Positions 54,324 to 62,583 of a stretch of 64,000 bases of DNA are shown piece by piece (position 1 is the first letter of the stretch; the number at the start of each line of letters is the position of its first letter). The DNA lies in the NCBI GenBank assembly GCA_947483075.1, contig CANKLE010000002.1:1-64000 (forward strand). The letters run 5' to 3'. Below the pieces are notes generated by a model. The model saw only the letters and a list, made by a program, of their open reading frames with translations, did no database searches and was not told where the DNA came from. Made by a program: the position numbers and the translations under genes. This stretch comes from Flavobacteriaceae bacterium (GTDB taxonomy: Bacteria > Bacteroidota > Bacteroidia > Flavobacteriales > Flavobacteriaceae).

Positions 54324-55742
54324 TTAAAATTTGTTTTCTACTTCGGCTGCAGCGAGCATGAGGTAATGTAAATCGGTGTTTTGCACAAACGGTTTCAACA
54401 ACTGACTTCCCGGGCCATAGGCCGCCAATTCTACATAATCGGCTGAGTGATCCATACTTATCCAACCCACGGAGTTTGATTTTTTCTGCATTTCTGAAAA
54501 TACTTTAAACGGCAATTTTTTGAAATTGTACAAGCCTCCATCTTCTTTTTCCAAGCCCGTATAATAGCCCAACAGCGTTTTGGCATTCTCTTCAGAAAGC
54601 GCCATTCCGTTTGCTTTTTCGACTAATTCTTGAATGCCACTTGCACTAAAATCAGCATGAATGGCATTTAAGATCCACTCATTGGAGTGTTTGTATTTTT
54701 GGATGCTGTCAAATTGGGTATTGGCCTCTTTGCCGTAGAGAATTCCCGGATTTGCATTTCCGTGGTCGGTGGTAATAATCACTAAGGTTTCCTGGTTTTT
54801 TTCGGCAAAATCTAAGGCTACTTTGATGGCTTCGTCAAATTGAATTTGTTCGTGAATTAAACCAGCAACATCGTTGGCATGTGCCGCCCAATCTACTTTC
54901 CCACTTTCTATTTGCAACACAAAACCCTTTGGGTGGTCTTTCATGTTGTCGATGGCAATTTGTGCCATTTCGGCCAAACTTGGAATTTCTTTTTGCAATT
55001 GCTCATCGTGCATTCGATCTACATAATAAGGCAAAGCATCTTGGTCAAAAACCCCTAAAATTGGTTTATCCAAGGTGATTTTTTCGAAAGTCGTGCGCGA
55101 ATGCACAACCTGATATCCTTTGGCTGTAAAAGCGGCATAGAGGTCTTTTTGGTCTTTTCGTTTGCTTGCCGAAAAATAGTTGTCTCCGCCACCCATTAGC
55201 ACATCAAACCCCAAGTCTAAGTACATTTCGGCAATTTCTGCCTGACTGCCACGGCTTTCGCTGTTTACACAAAAACCAGCCGGCGTCGCGTGGGTAATGG
55301 GAACGGTGGTAACACAGCCCGCTTTTTTGCCTGCTTTTTTGAATTTTTGCCAAAGGGGCAGATGGTGCTCGCCCGATTCACTCACATTGAGCGCCCCGTT
55401 GGGTACTCGAAATCCGCCGCCCCAAGAAGAACTTCCTGCGGCCGAATCGGTTACAATAGAACTTGCCGATGCCGTGTCCATCAAAGCGCGGCTCACTTTG
55501 TTGTCTTTATACAGTTGCAGCCAATTGCTCCCTTTGCCGTAGGTGCGGTTCAAATAGAGGTCGGCCATATTCAGCGTACCCGTACTCATCCCATCACTCA
55601 CCAAGAAAATGATATTTTTGGCTTTTTTATTTTTGAATGTCGAGCTAAAATCTAACGTTTCAGCCGTACTTTGAAACGGATTGATCAAGGCGCTACCTAA
55701 AGCGACGAGTGACCCATTTTTAAAAAATCGTCTTCTGTTCAT
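54324..55742 (-). CDS. Alkaline phosphatase with Tat-type signal
   Basis: A 472-residue PhoA-family phosphomonoesterase. Catalytic S100 is in VTDSAAGSSSWGG. The metal ligands include D50 (FLVSDGMSTG), KVDWAAHANDV (Asp, His) and VIITTDHGNANPG (Asp, His). The N-terminus MNRRRFFKNGSLVALG is a twin-arginine signal (RRxFFK), so folded, metal-loaded export by Tat is likely, while most PhoA use Sec. It releases phosphate from organic esters outside the cell or in the periplasm. It is convergent with the previous gene with zero spacing. Confidence 0.92.
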   Translation of the reverse strand: MNRRRFFKNGSLVALGSALINPFQSTAETLDFSSTFKNKKAKNIIFLVSDGMSTGTLNMADLYLNRTYGKGSNWLQLYKDNKVSRALMDTASASSIVTDSAAGSSSWGGGFRVPNGALNVSESGEHHLPLWQKFKKAGKKAGCVTTVPITHATPAGFCVNSESRGSQAEIAEMYLDLGFDVLMGGGDNYFSASKRKDQKDLYAAFTAKGYQVVHSRTTFEKITLDKPILGVFDQDALPYYVDRMHDEQLQKEIPSLAEMAQIAIDNMKDHPKGFVLQIESGKVDWAAHANDVAGLIHEQIQFDEAIKVALDFAEKNQETLVIITTDHGNANPGILYGKEANTQFDSIQKYKHSNEWILNAIHADFSASGIQELVEKANGMALSEENAKTLLGYYTGLEKEDGGLYNFKKLPFKVFSEMQKKSNSVGWISMDHSADYVELAAYGPGSQLLKPFVQNTDLHYLMLAAAEVENKF

Positions 55743-55806
55743 AGAAAATATATTGAAAAGTCAAATGTAGTATTTGTAGGGAATAGAAGGGTTAAGAAAT
55801 CGTTGT

Positions 55807-56232
55807 TTAACGCACTAATTTGATGTAATCGCCATCAAGGTATATGGCACTGAAACTTAGCTCACCATTGGTAATCGTGCAACAACCCAAATTTACATCT
55901 TGTACCGTGAGGGTTTGTAGGCAGCCGAGACTTCCATCGGTATTGGGTGTTAACACATACGGATAGGTGCCATTTTCAAATATATAGCGGTCGTTAGTAT
56001 TAGAAGAATTGTTTTGTATGCTCACCGTATGGTTTGTAGTGTCAAACTCCCAAACAATCGTATGGCTCGGATATTCCTGCAAAAAACTACTGAACCCATG
56101 CAATACTTGAACGACATTCCATTTTCCTGTAAGTTGATCAGAAGGAAAAACGGAGCCAGTTCCCTTCGTTTCTTGGCAGGATGAACCAATTAGCAAACTG
56201 AATAGGAGAAGTAAAACGGTAATTTTTTTCAT
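55807..56232 (-). CDS. Lipoprotein, lipocalin-like, unknown
   Basis: A 141-residue lipoprotein with lipobox IGSSC (Cys 19). The mature part has LTGKWNVVQVLHG, VWEFDTTNHTVSIQNN and LSFSAIYLDGDYIKLVR, a beta-rich G-W pattern of lipocalin-like domains. Four mature-chain cysteines (LGCLQ, LGCCT) could form disulfides. Function unknown. It has 64 bp to the phosphatase gene downstream, and lies back to back with sucC. Confidence 0.65.
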   Translation of the reverse strand: MKKITVLLLLFSLLIGSSCQETKGTGSVFPSDQLTGKWNVVQVLHGFSSFLQEYPSHTIVWEFDTTNHTVSIQNNSSNTNDRYIFENGTYPYVLTPNTDGSLGCLQTLTVQDVNLGCCTITNGELSFSAIYLDGDYIKLVR

Positions 56233-56355
56233 GATCCAAAGATATATTTTTTCTTTTTCCGCGCTGTTTTTTTTGATTCAATAAGGATGCTTGTTTATTC
56301 GCCGAATTGGCAAATAAAAATCACAGATTGCTGCCGTTCGTTTGGATGAAATTAT

Positions 56356-56363
56356 TATTTTTG
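56356..56363 (+). promoter_or_regulatory. Putative -7 box of sucC
   Basis: TATTTTTG matches TAnnTTTG and ends 33 bp before the ATG at 56397. Confidence 0.45.
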
Positions 56364-56396
56364 TGGCACTTTTTAAAAGTCAAATTTAACTGCATT

Positions 56397-57593
56397 ATGG
56401 ATATACACGAATACCAAGGAAAAGAAATTTTATCAAGCTATGGCGTAAAAGTACAACGCGGCTATGTGGCCAATAATCCACAAGAAGCAGTTGCTGCTGC
56501 CAAACAACTTACTGCCGAAACCGGAACAGGCTGGCACGTAATCAAAGCCCAAGTGCATGCAGGAGGACGCGGAAAAGGAGGCGGAGTAAAATTAGCCAAA
56601 AACCTGCAACAGGTAGAAGAAATATCGGAGCAAATTATTGGCATGCAGTTGATTACGCCACAAACCTCGGCCGAAGGAAAAAAAGTTCACCAAGTATTGG
56701 TGGCAGAAGATGTGTATTATCCAGGTGAAAGCGAAACGTCAGAATTTTATATGTCGGTGTTGTTAAACCGCGGAAAAGGACGCAACATGATCATGTATTC
56801 TACCGAAGGCGGAATGGATATCGAAGAAGTGGCCGAGAAAACACCGCATTTAATTTTCACCGAAGAAATTGATCCTAATGTAGGATTACAAGGGTTTCAA
56901 GCACGCAGAATTGCCTTTAATTTAGGTCTTTCGGGAGTTGCTTTTAAAGAAATGACCCAATTTGTACCGGCTTTATACAACGCTTACATCGGTTGTGATG
57001 CCACGATGTTTGAAATCAACCCGGTATTAAAAACCTCTGACAATAAAATTATTGCGGTGGATGCCAAAGTAAATTTAGACGATAACGCCTTATTCCGTCA
57101 CCCGAAATACGCAGAAATGCGTGACGTTCGTGAAGAAAATCCAATTGAAGTGGAAGCCAAAGAGGCCGGTTTAAATTACGTTGATTTGGACGGAACTGTA
57201 GGTTGTATGGTAAACGGAGCCGGATTGGCGATGGCTACTATGGACTTAATCAAATACGCTGGTTTTGAGCCTGCGAATTTCTTGGACGTGGGTGGAACTG
57301 CCGATGCCAAACGTGTCGAATTGGCTTTCCGCATCATCTTGAAAGACCCGAATGTAAAAGCGATTTTGATCAATATTTTTGGTGGAATTGTACGTTGCGA
57401 CCGTGTGGCTCAAGGAGTAGTGGATGCTTACGCAAATATGGGAGACGCCATCAAAGTGCCAATCATCGTGCGTTTGCAAGGAACCAATGCCGAGATTGCC
57501 AAAGAATTAATTGACAATTCTGGCATGCCTATTTTATCTGCTGTTGAATTCCAAGAAGCAGCCGATCAAGTGCAAAAGGCGTTACAAGCATAA
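56397..57593 (+). CDS. sucC: Succinyl-CoA ligase (ADP-forming), beta subunit
   Basis: This 398-residue TCA-cycle subunit makes succinate and ATP from succinyl-CoA, ADP and phosphate together with SucD. The ATP-grasp part has VHAGGRGKGGGVKLA (~45-60) and FEINPVLKTSDNKIIAVDAKV; the CoA-ligase part has NFLDVGGTADAKRV and NIFGGIVRCDRVAQGVV. Length is normal. The start at 56397 gives the family MDIHEYQGKE; the frame opens 30 codons earlier without similarity. The sucD partner is not next to it, as is common in Bacteroidetes, and a terminator follows. Confidence 0.96.
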   Translation: MDIHEYQGKEILSSYGVKVQRGYVANNPQEAVAAAKQLTAETGTGWHVIKAQVHAGGRGKGGGVKLAKNLQQVEEISEQIIGMQLITPQTSAEGKKVHQVLVAEDVYYPGESETSEFYMSVLLNRGKGRNMIMYSTEGGMDIEEVAEKTPHLIFTEEIDPNVGLQGFQARRIAFNLGLSGVAFKEMTQFVPALYNAYIGCDATMFEINPVLKTSDNKIIAVDAKVNLDDNALFRHPKYAEMRDVREENPIEVEAKEAGLNYVDLDGTVGCMVNGAGLAMATMDLIKYAGFEPANFLDVGGTADAKRVELAFRIILKDPNVKAILINIFGGIVRCDRVAQGVVDAYANMGDAIKVPIIVRLQGTNAEIAKELIDNSGMPILSAVEFQEAADQVQKALQA

Positions 57594-57614
57594 ACAACTA
57601 TTTGTATTCCAATA

Positions 57615-57647
57615 AAAAAGTCCTGAGCAATCAGGACTTTTTGTTTT
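57615..57647. terminator. Terminator shared by sucC and the DUF1456 gene
   Basis: A 12-bp stem, AAAAAGTCCTGA / TCAGGACTTTTT, closes on GCAA with a T-rich tail. The stop codon and last codons of the convergent DUF1456 gene lie in the right arm (57631-57642). Confidence 0.9.
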
Positions 57648-58095
57648 TACCATTGTTGAATTTTACTTTTTCGACCACTTGTATTTTGGCTGCGGGCTTC
57701 TTTTCCCGGGACTTCGGATTGGACGCTTTTTTTACACCACTCGGTTTGGCATTGCCATATGCTTTTTTAGGATCGTTTTTGGGACTGGGTTTGAATTCGG
57801 CTCTCGTGGCAAAATTGGCTTTTACCGGAATCTCCGCTTTGTGTTGGGCCAATACCTCGTTGGGGTTTTTGGGATTTTCTTTAGTTCCCCGCAAATGAAT
57901 TACTAATCCATTCAGGAAATTACGCAACACTTGGTCGCCACATTCCATAAAGTCGGCGTGGTCGGCATTGCGAAAGAGGTTGCCAATTTCGCCTTTGGAC
58001 ATTCTAAAATCAACCAAAGCCAAGATGTCTATAATTTGATCGTCTCGCAGCATCAAGGCTACGCGTAGTTTTTTGAATATATCGTTGTTGTTCAC
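57631..58095 (-). CDS. DUF1456 (YehS-like) protein
   Basis: A 154-residue protein with MNNNDIFKKLRVALMLRDDQIIDIL and SKGEIGNLFRNADHADFMECGDQVLRNFLNGLVIHLRG, the tandem repeat of DUF1456. A basic, disordered tail rich in Lys, Pro and Ala (~85-154) follows, which other members lack or shorten. The start codon is GTG (58093-58095), since no ATG precedes the conserved N-terminus. Function unknown. Its last codons form part of the sucC terminator. A heptad repeat sits just upstream. Confidence 0.85.
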   Translation of the reverse strand: MNNNDIFKKLRVALMLRDDQIIDILALVDFRMSKGEIGNLFRNADHADFMECGDQVLRNFLNGLVIHLRGTKENPKNPNEVLAQHKAEIPVKANFATRAEFKPSPKNDPKKAYGNAKPSGVKKASNPKSREKKPAAKIQVVEKVKFNNGKNKKS

Positions 58096-58103
58096 GGGTG
58101 TTT

Positions 58104-58172
58104 AGTTAGGAGTTTTGAGTTATGAGTTATGAGTTAGAAAAATTATTAATTATTAATTTTTCATTATTAATT
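58104..58172. repeat. Ten-unit in-phase 7-bp array
   Basis: From 58110 the sequence splits without gaps into GAGTTTT, GAGTTAT, GAGTTAT, GAGTTAG, AAAAATT, ATTAATT, ATTAATT, TTTCATT, ATTAATT, ATAAGAG (to 58179), with TAGTTA before it. Two different heptad types share one phase. It fills the gap between the DUF1456 start and the esterase stop. Confidence 0.8.
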
Positions 58173-58971
58173 ATAAGAGCCAAAGGTAGGCTTTTACAAA
58201 TGCATCGCGCCATAATTTTTCGTTGTGTTGGCCTCCGGGCACGATGTTGAGTTTATTGAGGTGCAAACAATAACAACGTTTTTCGTTGATGTTGTATTCC
58301 AATCGTTTGATGTCGGCCACCATACTTTCGCTTTCGTGATCGCCGCAGAGCAAATATACCTTGGCTTTAAATTCGGGCAGGGCCTTGAGATCGGTGTAGA
58401 TTTGTTCTGAAAACCACAACGAAGGCGAAAACACACCCGCCTTCCCAAATACATTGGGGTATTTCATGACTGCATACAAAGAAACCAATCCGCCCAAGGA
58501 ACTGCCCATGATTAAGGTGTGTTTGGCATCGGGTTTGGTTCGGTAGTTTTTATCGATTTCGGGTTTGAGTGTGTGGATGATAAAATCCAGATACGTAGAT
58601 GCCTTGCCACCGCCGTATTTTTCGTTTGGATAGGGAGTGAGTTCCTCGAGGCGTTTTTCGTTGCCATGTTCAATGCCCACCACAATCACTTGCGCATTGA
58701 GGCTGTCAAGTTTCTCGTCGATGTTCCACTCACCCGCATAAGAAGTTTGGGCATCAAAGAGGTTTTGCGCATCGTGCAGGTAGAGTACGGGGTACCGTTT
58801 GGTGTTTTGAGCATAGTTTGTGGGCGTATAAATCCAAATTTTTCGACTCTTTTGGCCAACGCTATCCGCAAGGTTTATCGTCGTTACATTTTTGGAAACC
58901 GACGTAGATTGGGCAAAGGCAATGCAATAGCTACCAAAATACAAGATACAAAAGCATAGAACTCGTTTCAT
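58171..58971 (-). CDS. Secreted esterase (alpha/beta-hydrolase, esterase D / enterochelin-esterase-like)
   Basis: A 266-residue exported esterase: signal peptide (1-20, cut after AFAQ), RKIWIYTPTNY, YPVLYLHDAQNLFD (oxyanion region), nucleophile in MGSSLGGLVSLYA, LLCGDHESE (acid) and VPGGQHNEKLWRDAF (His). This is the esterase/enterochelin-esterase-like group, whose substrates range from sugar esters to siderophores; the specific one is unknown. Its ATG starts on the base next to the uvrB stop, so it is in operon with uvrB, an unexpected pair. Confidence 0.86.
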   Translation of the reverse strand: MKRVLCFCILYFGSYCIAFAQSTSVSKNVTTINLADSVGQKSRKIWIYTPTNYAQNTKRYPVLYLHDAQNLFDAQTSYAGEWNIDEKLDSLNAQVIVVGIEHGNEKRLEELTPYPNEKYGGGKASTYLDFIIHTLKPEIDKNYRTKPDAKHTLIMGSSLGGLVSLYAVMKYPNVFGKAGVFSPSLWFSEQIYTDLKALPEFKAKVYLLCGDHESESMVADIKRLEYNINEKRCYCLHLNKLNIVPGGQHNEKLWRDAFVKAYLWLL

Positions 58972-60960
58972 CTAGTGTTGTTTTTGTAGGGCGCTAATTT
59001 CATCTCTCAACTTGGCCGCCTGCATGAAGTCCAAGTCTTTGGCTGCTTTTTCCATGGCTTTGCGTTTTTCGCGGATGCGTTTATCTACCTCTGCTTTTGA
59101 TAAATATTCAATTTCAGGCTCAGCAGCTATTGTGTTTTCCCAGCCCAATTCGGCATCGATGAGCGGGTGTTTGGTAAAGGCACTTTCTATTTTCTTAGAC
59201 AGGGCTTGGGGAACTAGGCCGTGATCGGTATTGAATTGTATTTGCTTGTTTCGGCGGTAGGTGGTTTCGTCTATGGTTTTTTGCATGCTCACCGTAATTT
59301 TATCGGCATACAATATTGCTTTTCCGTTCAGATTTCGGGCCGCACGACCTATCGTTTGTGTGAGCGAACGGTGGCTGCGTAAAAACCCTTCTTTATCGGC
59401 GTCCAAAATGGCTACCAAGGAAACTTCGGGCAAATCCAAGCCTTCGCGCAGTAAATTCACCCCAATTAACACATCAAACAAACCCTTGCGTAAATCTTGC
59501 ATGATCTCTATGCGCTCCAAGGTGTCTACTTCCGAGTGAATGTAGCGGCAGCGAATACTCACCTTGGTTAAATATTTGGCCAATTCTTCGGCCATCCGCT
59601 TGGTCAAGGTAGTCACCAACACCCGTTCGTCGATTTCTGCTCGTTGCTGAATTTCTTCGATCAAATCATCGATTTGGTTCAAACTCGGGCGAATTTCAAT
59701 CACCGGATCCAATAGCCCTGTCGGACGAATCACTTGTTCAACCACCACACCCATTGATTTTTGTAATTCGTAATCGGCCGGTGTGGCCGAGACATAAATT
59801 ACTTGGTTCTGCATGGCTTCAAACTCTTCAAATTTCAAGGGTCGGTTGTCCATTGCTGCCGGCAAGCGGAATCCGTAATCCACCAAATTCACTTTTCGGC
59901 TGCGGTCACCGCCATACATGGCATGTACCTGCGAAATGGTTACGTGACTTTCGTCTACCACCATCAAAAAATCGTTGGGGAAATAATCGAGTAAACAAAA
60001 CGGGCGCGTACCGGGTTCACGGCCATCTAAATAGCGCGAGTAATTTTCAATGCCCGAGCAGTAGCCCAATTCCCGAATCATTTCCAAGTCAAAATTGGTG
60101 CGTTCTTCCAATCGTTTGGCTTCCAAATGTTTGCCAATTTCTTTAAAGTAGTCTACCTGTTTTACTAAATCTTGCTGAATTTCCCAGATGGCATTTTGCA
60201 GCACATCGGGCGAAGTCACAAACATATTGGCGGGATAGATGGTCAATTGGTCAAACTTTTCAATTACCGCTGCGGTTTTCACGTCAAATCGTTCGATTTC
60301 TTCGATTTCATCGCCAAAAAAATGAATCCGGAATGCATCATCCGCATAACTCGGATACACTTCTACCGTGTCGCCTTTAATGCGAAAACTCCCGGGATTA
60401 AATTCGGCTTCGGTGCGCGAATACAAGCTCTGCACCAATTGTTTCAGTAATTGTGTGCGGGCAATTAGCTGTTCTCGGGCGATGGCAATCACATTTTTCT
60501 GAAACTCAACCGGATTTCCAATTCCATACAAACAGGATACCGAGGCGACTACAATAATGTCGCGTCTTCCCGATAGCAGCGAGGCGGTGGTGCTGAGTCG
60601 CATTTTTTCGAGCTCTTCGTTGATCGATAAATCTTTCTCTATAAAAACACCCGTTACCGGCATGAAGGCCTCGGGTTGGTAGTAATCGTAGTAGGAAACA
60701 AAATATTCTACCGCATTGTTCGGAAAAAATTGTTTGAATTCCGAATACAATTGGGCCGCCAAAGTTTTGTTGTGCGCCAAGACCAAGGTGGGTCGTTGCA
60801 CTTCTTGGATTACATTGGCCACCGTAAATGTTTTTCCCGAACCCGTTACCCCCAACAAGGTCTGAAACTCATCGCCAGCCAAGATGCCTTGGGCGATTTT
60901 TTGGATCGCTTGCGGTTGATCGCCTTTGGGTTGGTAGTCTGAAACAACTTCGAATAGCAT
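58972..60960 (-). CDS. uvrB: Excinuclease ABC subunit B
   Basis: This 662-residue protein is the damage-verifying subunit of nucleotide excision repair, loaded by UvrA and bound by UvrC. The P-loop GVTGSGKTFTVAN is at 37-49. Family motifs are FVSYYDYYQPEAF (beta-hairpin for strand separation), DESHVTISQV, LREGLDLPEVSLV and TIGRAARN. The C-terminal UVR domain (~625-662, RKAMEKAAKDLDFMQAAKLRDE) binds UvrC. Length and order are normal. The esterase gene follows with no gap; the 5' side is divergent from the gene at 61128. Confidence 0.97.
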   Translation of the reverse strand: MLFEVVSDYQPKGDQPQAIQKIAQGILAGDEFQTLLGVTGSGKTFTVANVIQEVQRPTLVLAHNKTLAAQLYSEFKQFFPNNAVEYFVSYYDYYQPEAFMPVTGVFIEKDLSINEELEKMRLSTTASLLSGRRDIIVVASVSCLYGIGNPVEFQKNVIAIAREQLIARTQLLKQLVQSLYSRTEAEFNPGSFRIKGDTVEVYPSYADDAFRIHFFGDEIEEIERFDVKTAAVIEKFDQLTIYPANMFVTSPDVLQNAIWEIQQDLVKQVDYFKEIGKHLEAKRLEERTNFDLEMIRELGYCSGIENYSRYLDGREPGTRPFCLLDYFPNDFLMVVDESHVTISQVHAMYGGDRSRKVNLVDYGFRLPAAMDNRPLKFEEFEAMQNQVIYVSATPADYELQKSMGVVVEQVIRPTGLLDPVIEIRPSLNQIDDLIEEIQQRAEIDERVLVTTLTKRMAEELAKYLTKVSIRCRYIHSEVDTLERIEIMQDLRKGLFDVLIGVNLLREGLDLPEVSLVAILDADKEGFLRSHRSLTQTIGRAARNLNGKAILYADKITVSMQKTIDETTYRRNKQIQFNTDHGLVPQALSKKIESAFTKHPLIDAELGWENTIAAEPEIEYLSKAEVDKRIREKRKAMEKAAKDLDFMQAAKLRDEISALQKQH

Positions 60961-61127
60961 ACAAAAATGGGGTTGTTTGGCCGGCTAATTTACAATTATA
61001 ATTAGCAAGTTTTGGGAGAATCTAGTTTTGGATTTCTTTCAAATGATAAAATAAATATAAAAGCATGGCCGTTGGTAGAATATCATTTATTTTAGCCGCA
61101 AGAACTTCGAATTGATTTTTATTAGGA

Positions 61128-61754
61128 ATGAAAAAATACAGTGTTGTCGTGATTTTTTGTTTGATTGCCACCACCAGTTGGGCGCAATACGAATTCATGA
61201 ATCCCAGCAATGCCATTCCAGCCTCTCCATCTGCTTCGGCTCCCAAGGTTTTTTCGCCTTCGGTTTTTTCGCCTACACCTTCCTTAAATTCAAAACCCTC
61301 TTCTATATTAGAAAAGAATACGATGCAGTTCACCAACCCCAATAAATTTGCTAATCCTGGAGATGTGTACAAAGACAAACTCAACCGCAAGCCCGAAGGA
61401 GATGATTTTCGCATTTACCGAAAAAATCAATTTTTAGGGGAGTTTACCTCCAAAGCCGAAACGGTGCGCATCAGTTGCCGCGATTTTGGTGAAATAGATG
61501 GCGACGAAATCCGAATTTGGGTGAATGGCAAAATTATGATCGAACGCATTTTCTTGACCGGCGATTACCGCGGCATCGATTTGGGACTCATTAAAGGCTT
61601 CAATAAGGTTGATTTTGAAGCGATCAACCAAGGCGAATCCGGTCCGAATACCGCCGAGTTTCACGTCTACGACGACAAAGGCATGTTGATTTCTGCCAAC
61701 CAGTGGAATTTAGCAACCGGTTTTAAGGCCAGCATCATCCTCATCAAAGATTAA
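61128..61754 (+). CDS. Secreted Ser/Pro-rich protein of unknown function
   Basis: A 208-residue exported protein with a signal peptide (1-19, cut after SWAQ). Next comes a Ser/Pro/Ala-rich disordered region (~25-65) and a folded C-terminal domain (~85-208: FRIYRKNQFLGEFTSKAETVRISCRDFGEIDGDEIRIWVNGKIM, FKASIILIKD). The C-terminal part looks like a beta-sandwich with one Cys. I do not recognise the family; similar low-complexity-plus-sandwich proteins are common in Flavobacteria. There is no T9SS tail. It is convergent with DUF4249. Confidence 0.65.
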   Translation: MKKYSVVVIFCLIATTSWAQYEFMNPSNAIPASPSASAPKVFSPSVFSPTPSLNSKPSSILEKNTMQFTNPNKFANPGDVYKDKLNRKPEGDDFRIYRKNQFLGEFTSKAETVRISCRDFGEIDGDEIRIWVNGKIMIERIFLTGDYRGIDLGLIKGFNKVDFEAINQGESGPNTAEFHVYDDKGMLISANQWNLATGFKASIILIKD

Positions 61755-62579
61755 TTATTGCAACGTATAGGTTTGGCTCACCACTTCGGCCACGCTAAAA
61801 TACCCCAACACATACAAATCGGGATTCGTTGTATTCACAATGTTTCCGCGCACGGTTGAAGGTGGAGTCGAGAAAGGTCCTCCGCCGTTGTTGCCCGAAA
61901 ACGAGGTAATGATTTTCATGTAGTTGTGGTAGCGTTGTGAAATGCGCCCCAATCGAACCGTAACGACATCTCCTGCTACTAAATCTTCGTTGCGGTAAAA
62001 ATCAAATACTTGATTGCCTTGAAAAAATACGTCGTCTGTAGTTGAATATTGAGGGATTGCCGTGCGGTTGGTGTTTACCCGCACCAAATAAAAATCATTG
62101 CTGTCTGCCGGATCAGTAAAAAAGGTTTTGACGTCTATGGTTGTTCCTCCTCCACCAATCTTGGGCTGAACTTCTTGCTCTATTTTATCAATCACCGGAA
62201 CCGCTTGCAAGCTTTCGGTAGCGGTATAGGTTTGGTTATTGTAATTCACCAAAAGTGTATAGTTGGCATTCAATAGGGCTTCGAAATTGGTGCATTGGTA
62301 CACGCCCGTTTGGTCTATTTCGGTAAATTCAAATACCAAACCATTCTCGGTACTGATCGACACATTGGCTCCAGAAACTGGGGGAACTTCGTTGGCGTAA
62401 AAGGGTGCGGTTGTCGAAAGTTTAATCGTTTGAGTACTCAGCGGAACGCCTTTTTCGCAGGCAATCGAGGCGTCAATAACCAAGCGGGGAGCCGCCGTTT
62501 CGAGGGGAACGGTTACTACTTTTTCGCAGCTAGACAGTACGACAAGAGAAAGTAGGAGTAGGGTAGTTATCTTTTTCAT
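61755..62579 (-). CDS. DUF4249 outer-membrane lipoprotein
   Basis: A 274-residue lipoprotein with lipobox VLSSC (Cys ~18) and ERLVIDA-like start of the mature chain (APRLVIDASIACEKG), then beta-sandwich segments (GANVSISTENGLVFEFTE, TLLVNYNNQTYTATESLQAVP) matching DUF4249. This family is almost always encoded next to a TonB-dependent receptor, as here, and is thought to act as a surface lid or binding partner. Start chosen at ATG 62579; a GTG one codon earlier (62582) is possible. The upstream TonB receptor gene ends 4 bp before it. Confidence 0.87.
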   Translation of the reverse strand: MKKITTLLLLSLVVLSSCEKVVTVPLETAAPRLVIDASIACEKGVPLSTQTIKLSTTAPFYANEVPPVSGANVSISTENGLVFEFTEIDQTGVYQCTNFEALLNANYTLLVNYNNQTYTATESLQAVPVIDKIEQEVQPKIGGGGTTIDVKTFFTDPADSNDFYLVRVNTNRTAIPQYSTTDDVFFQGNQVFDFYRNEDLVAGDVVTVRLGRISQRYHNYMKIITSFSGNNGGGPFSTPPSTVRGNIVNTTNPDLYVLGYFSVAEVVSQTYTLQ

Positions 62580-62583
62580 CACA

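Noticed and set aside
61755..62582. GTG start for DUF4249 at 62582
   Set aside because: An ATG follows directly at 62579 and gives the same signal peptide; ATG is preferred.
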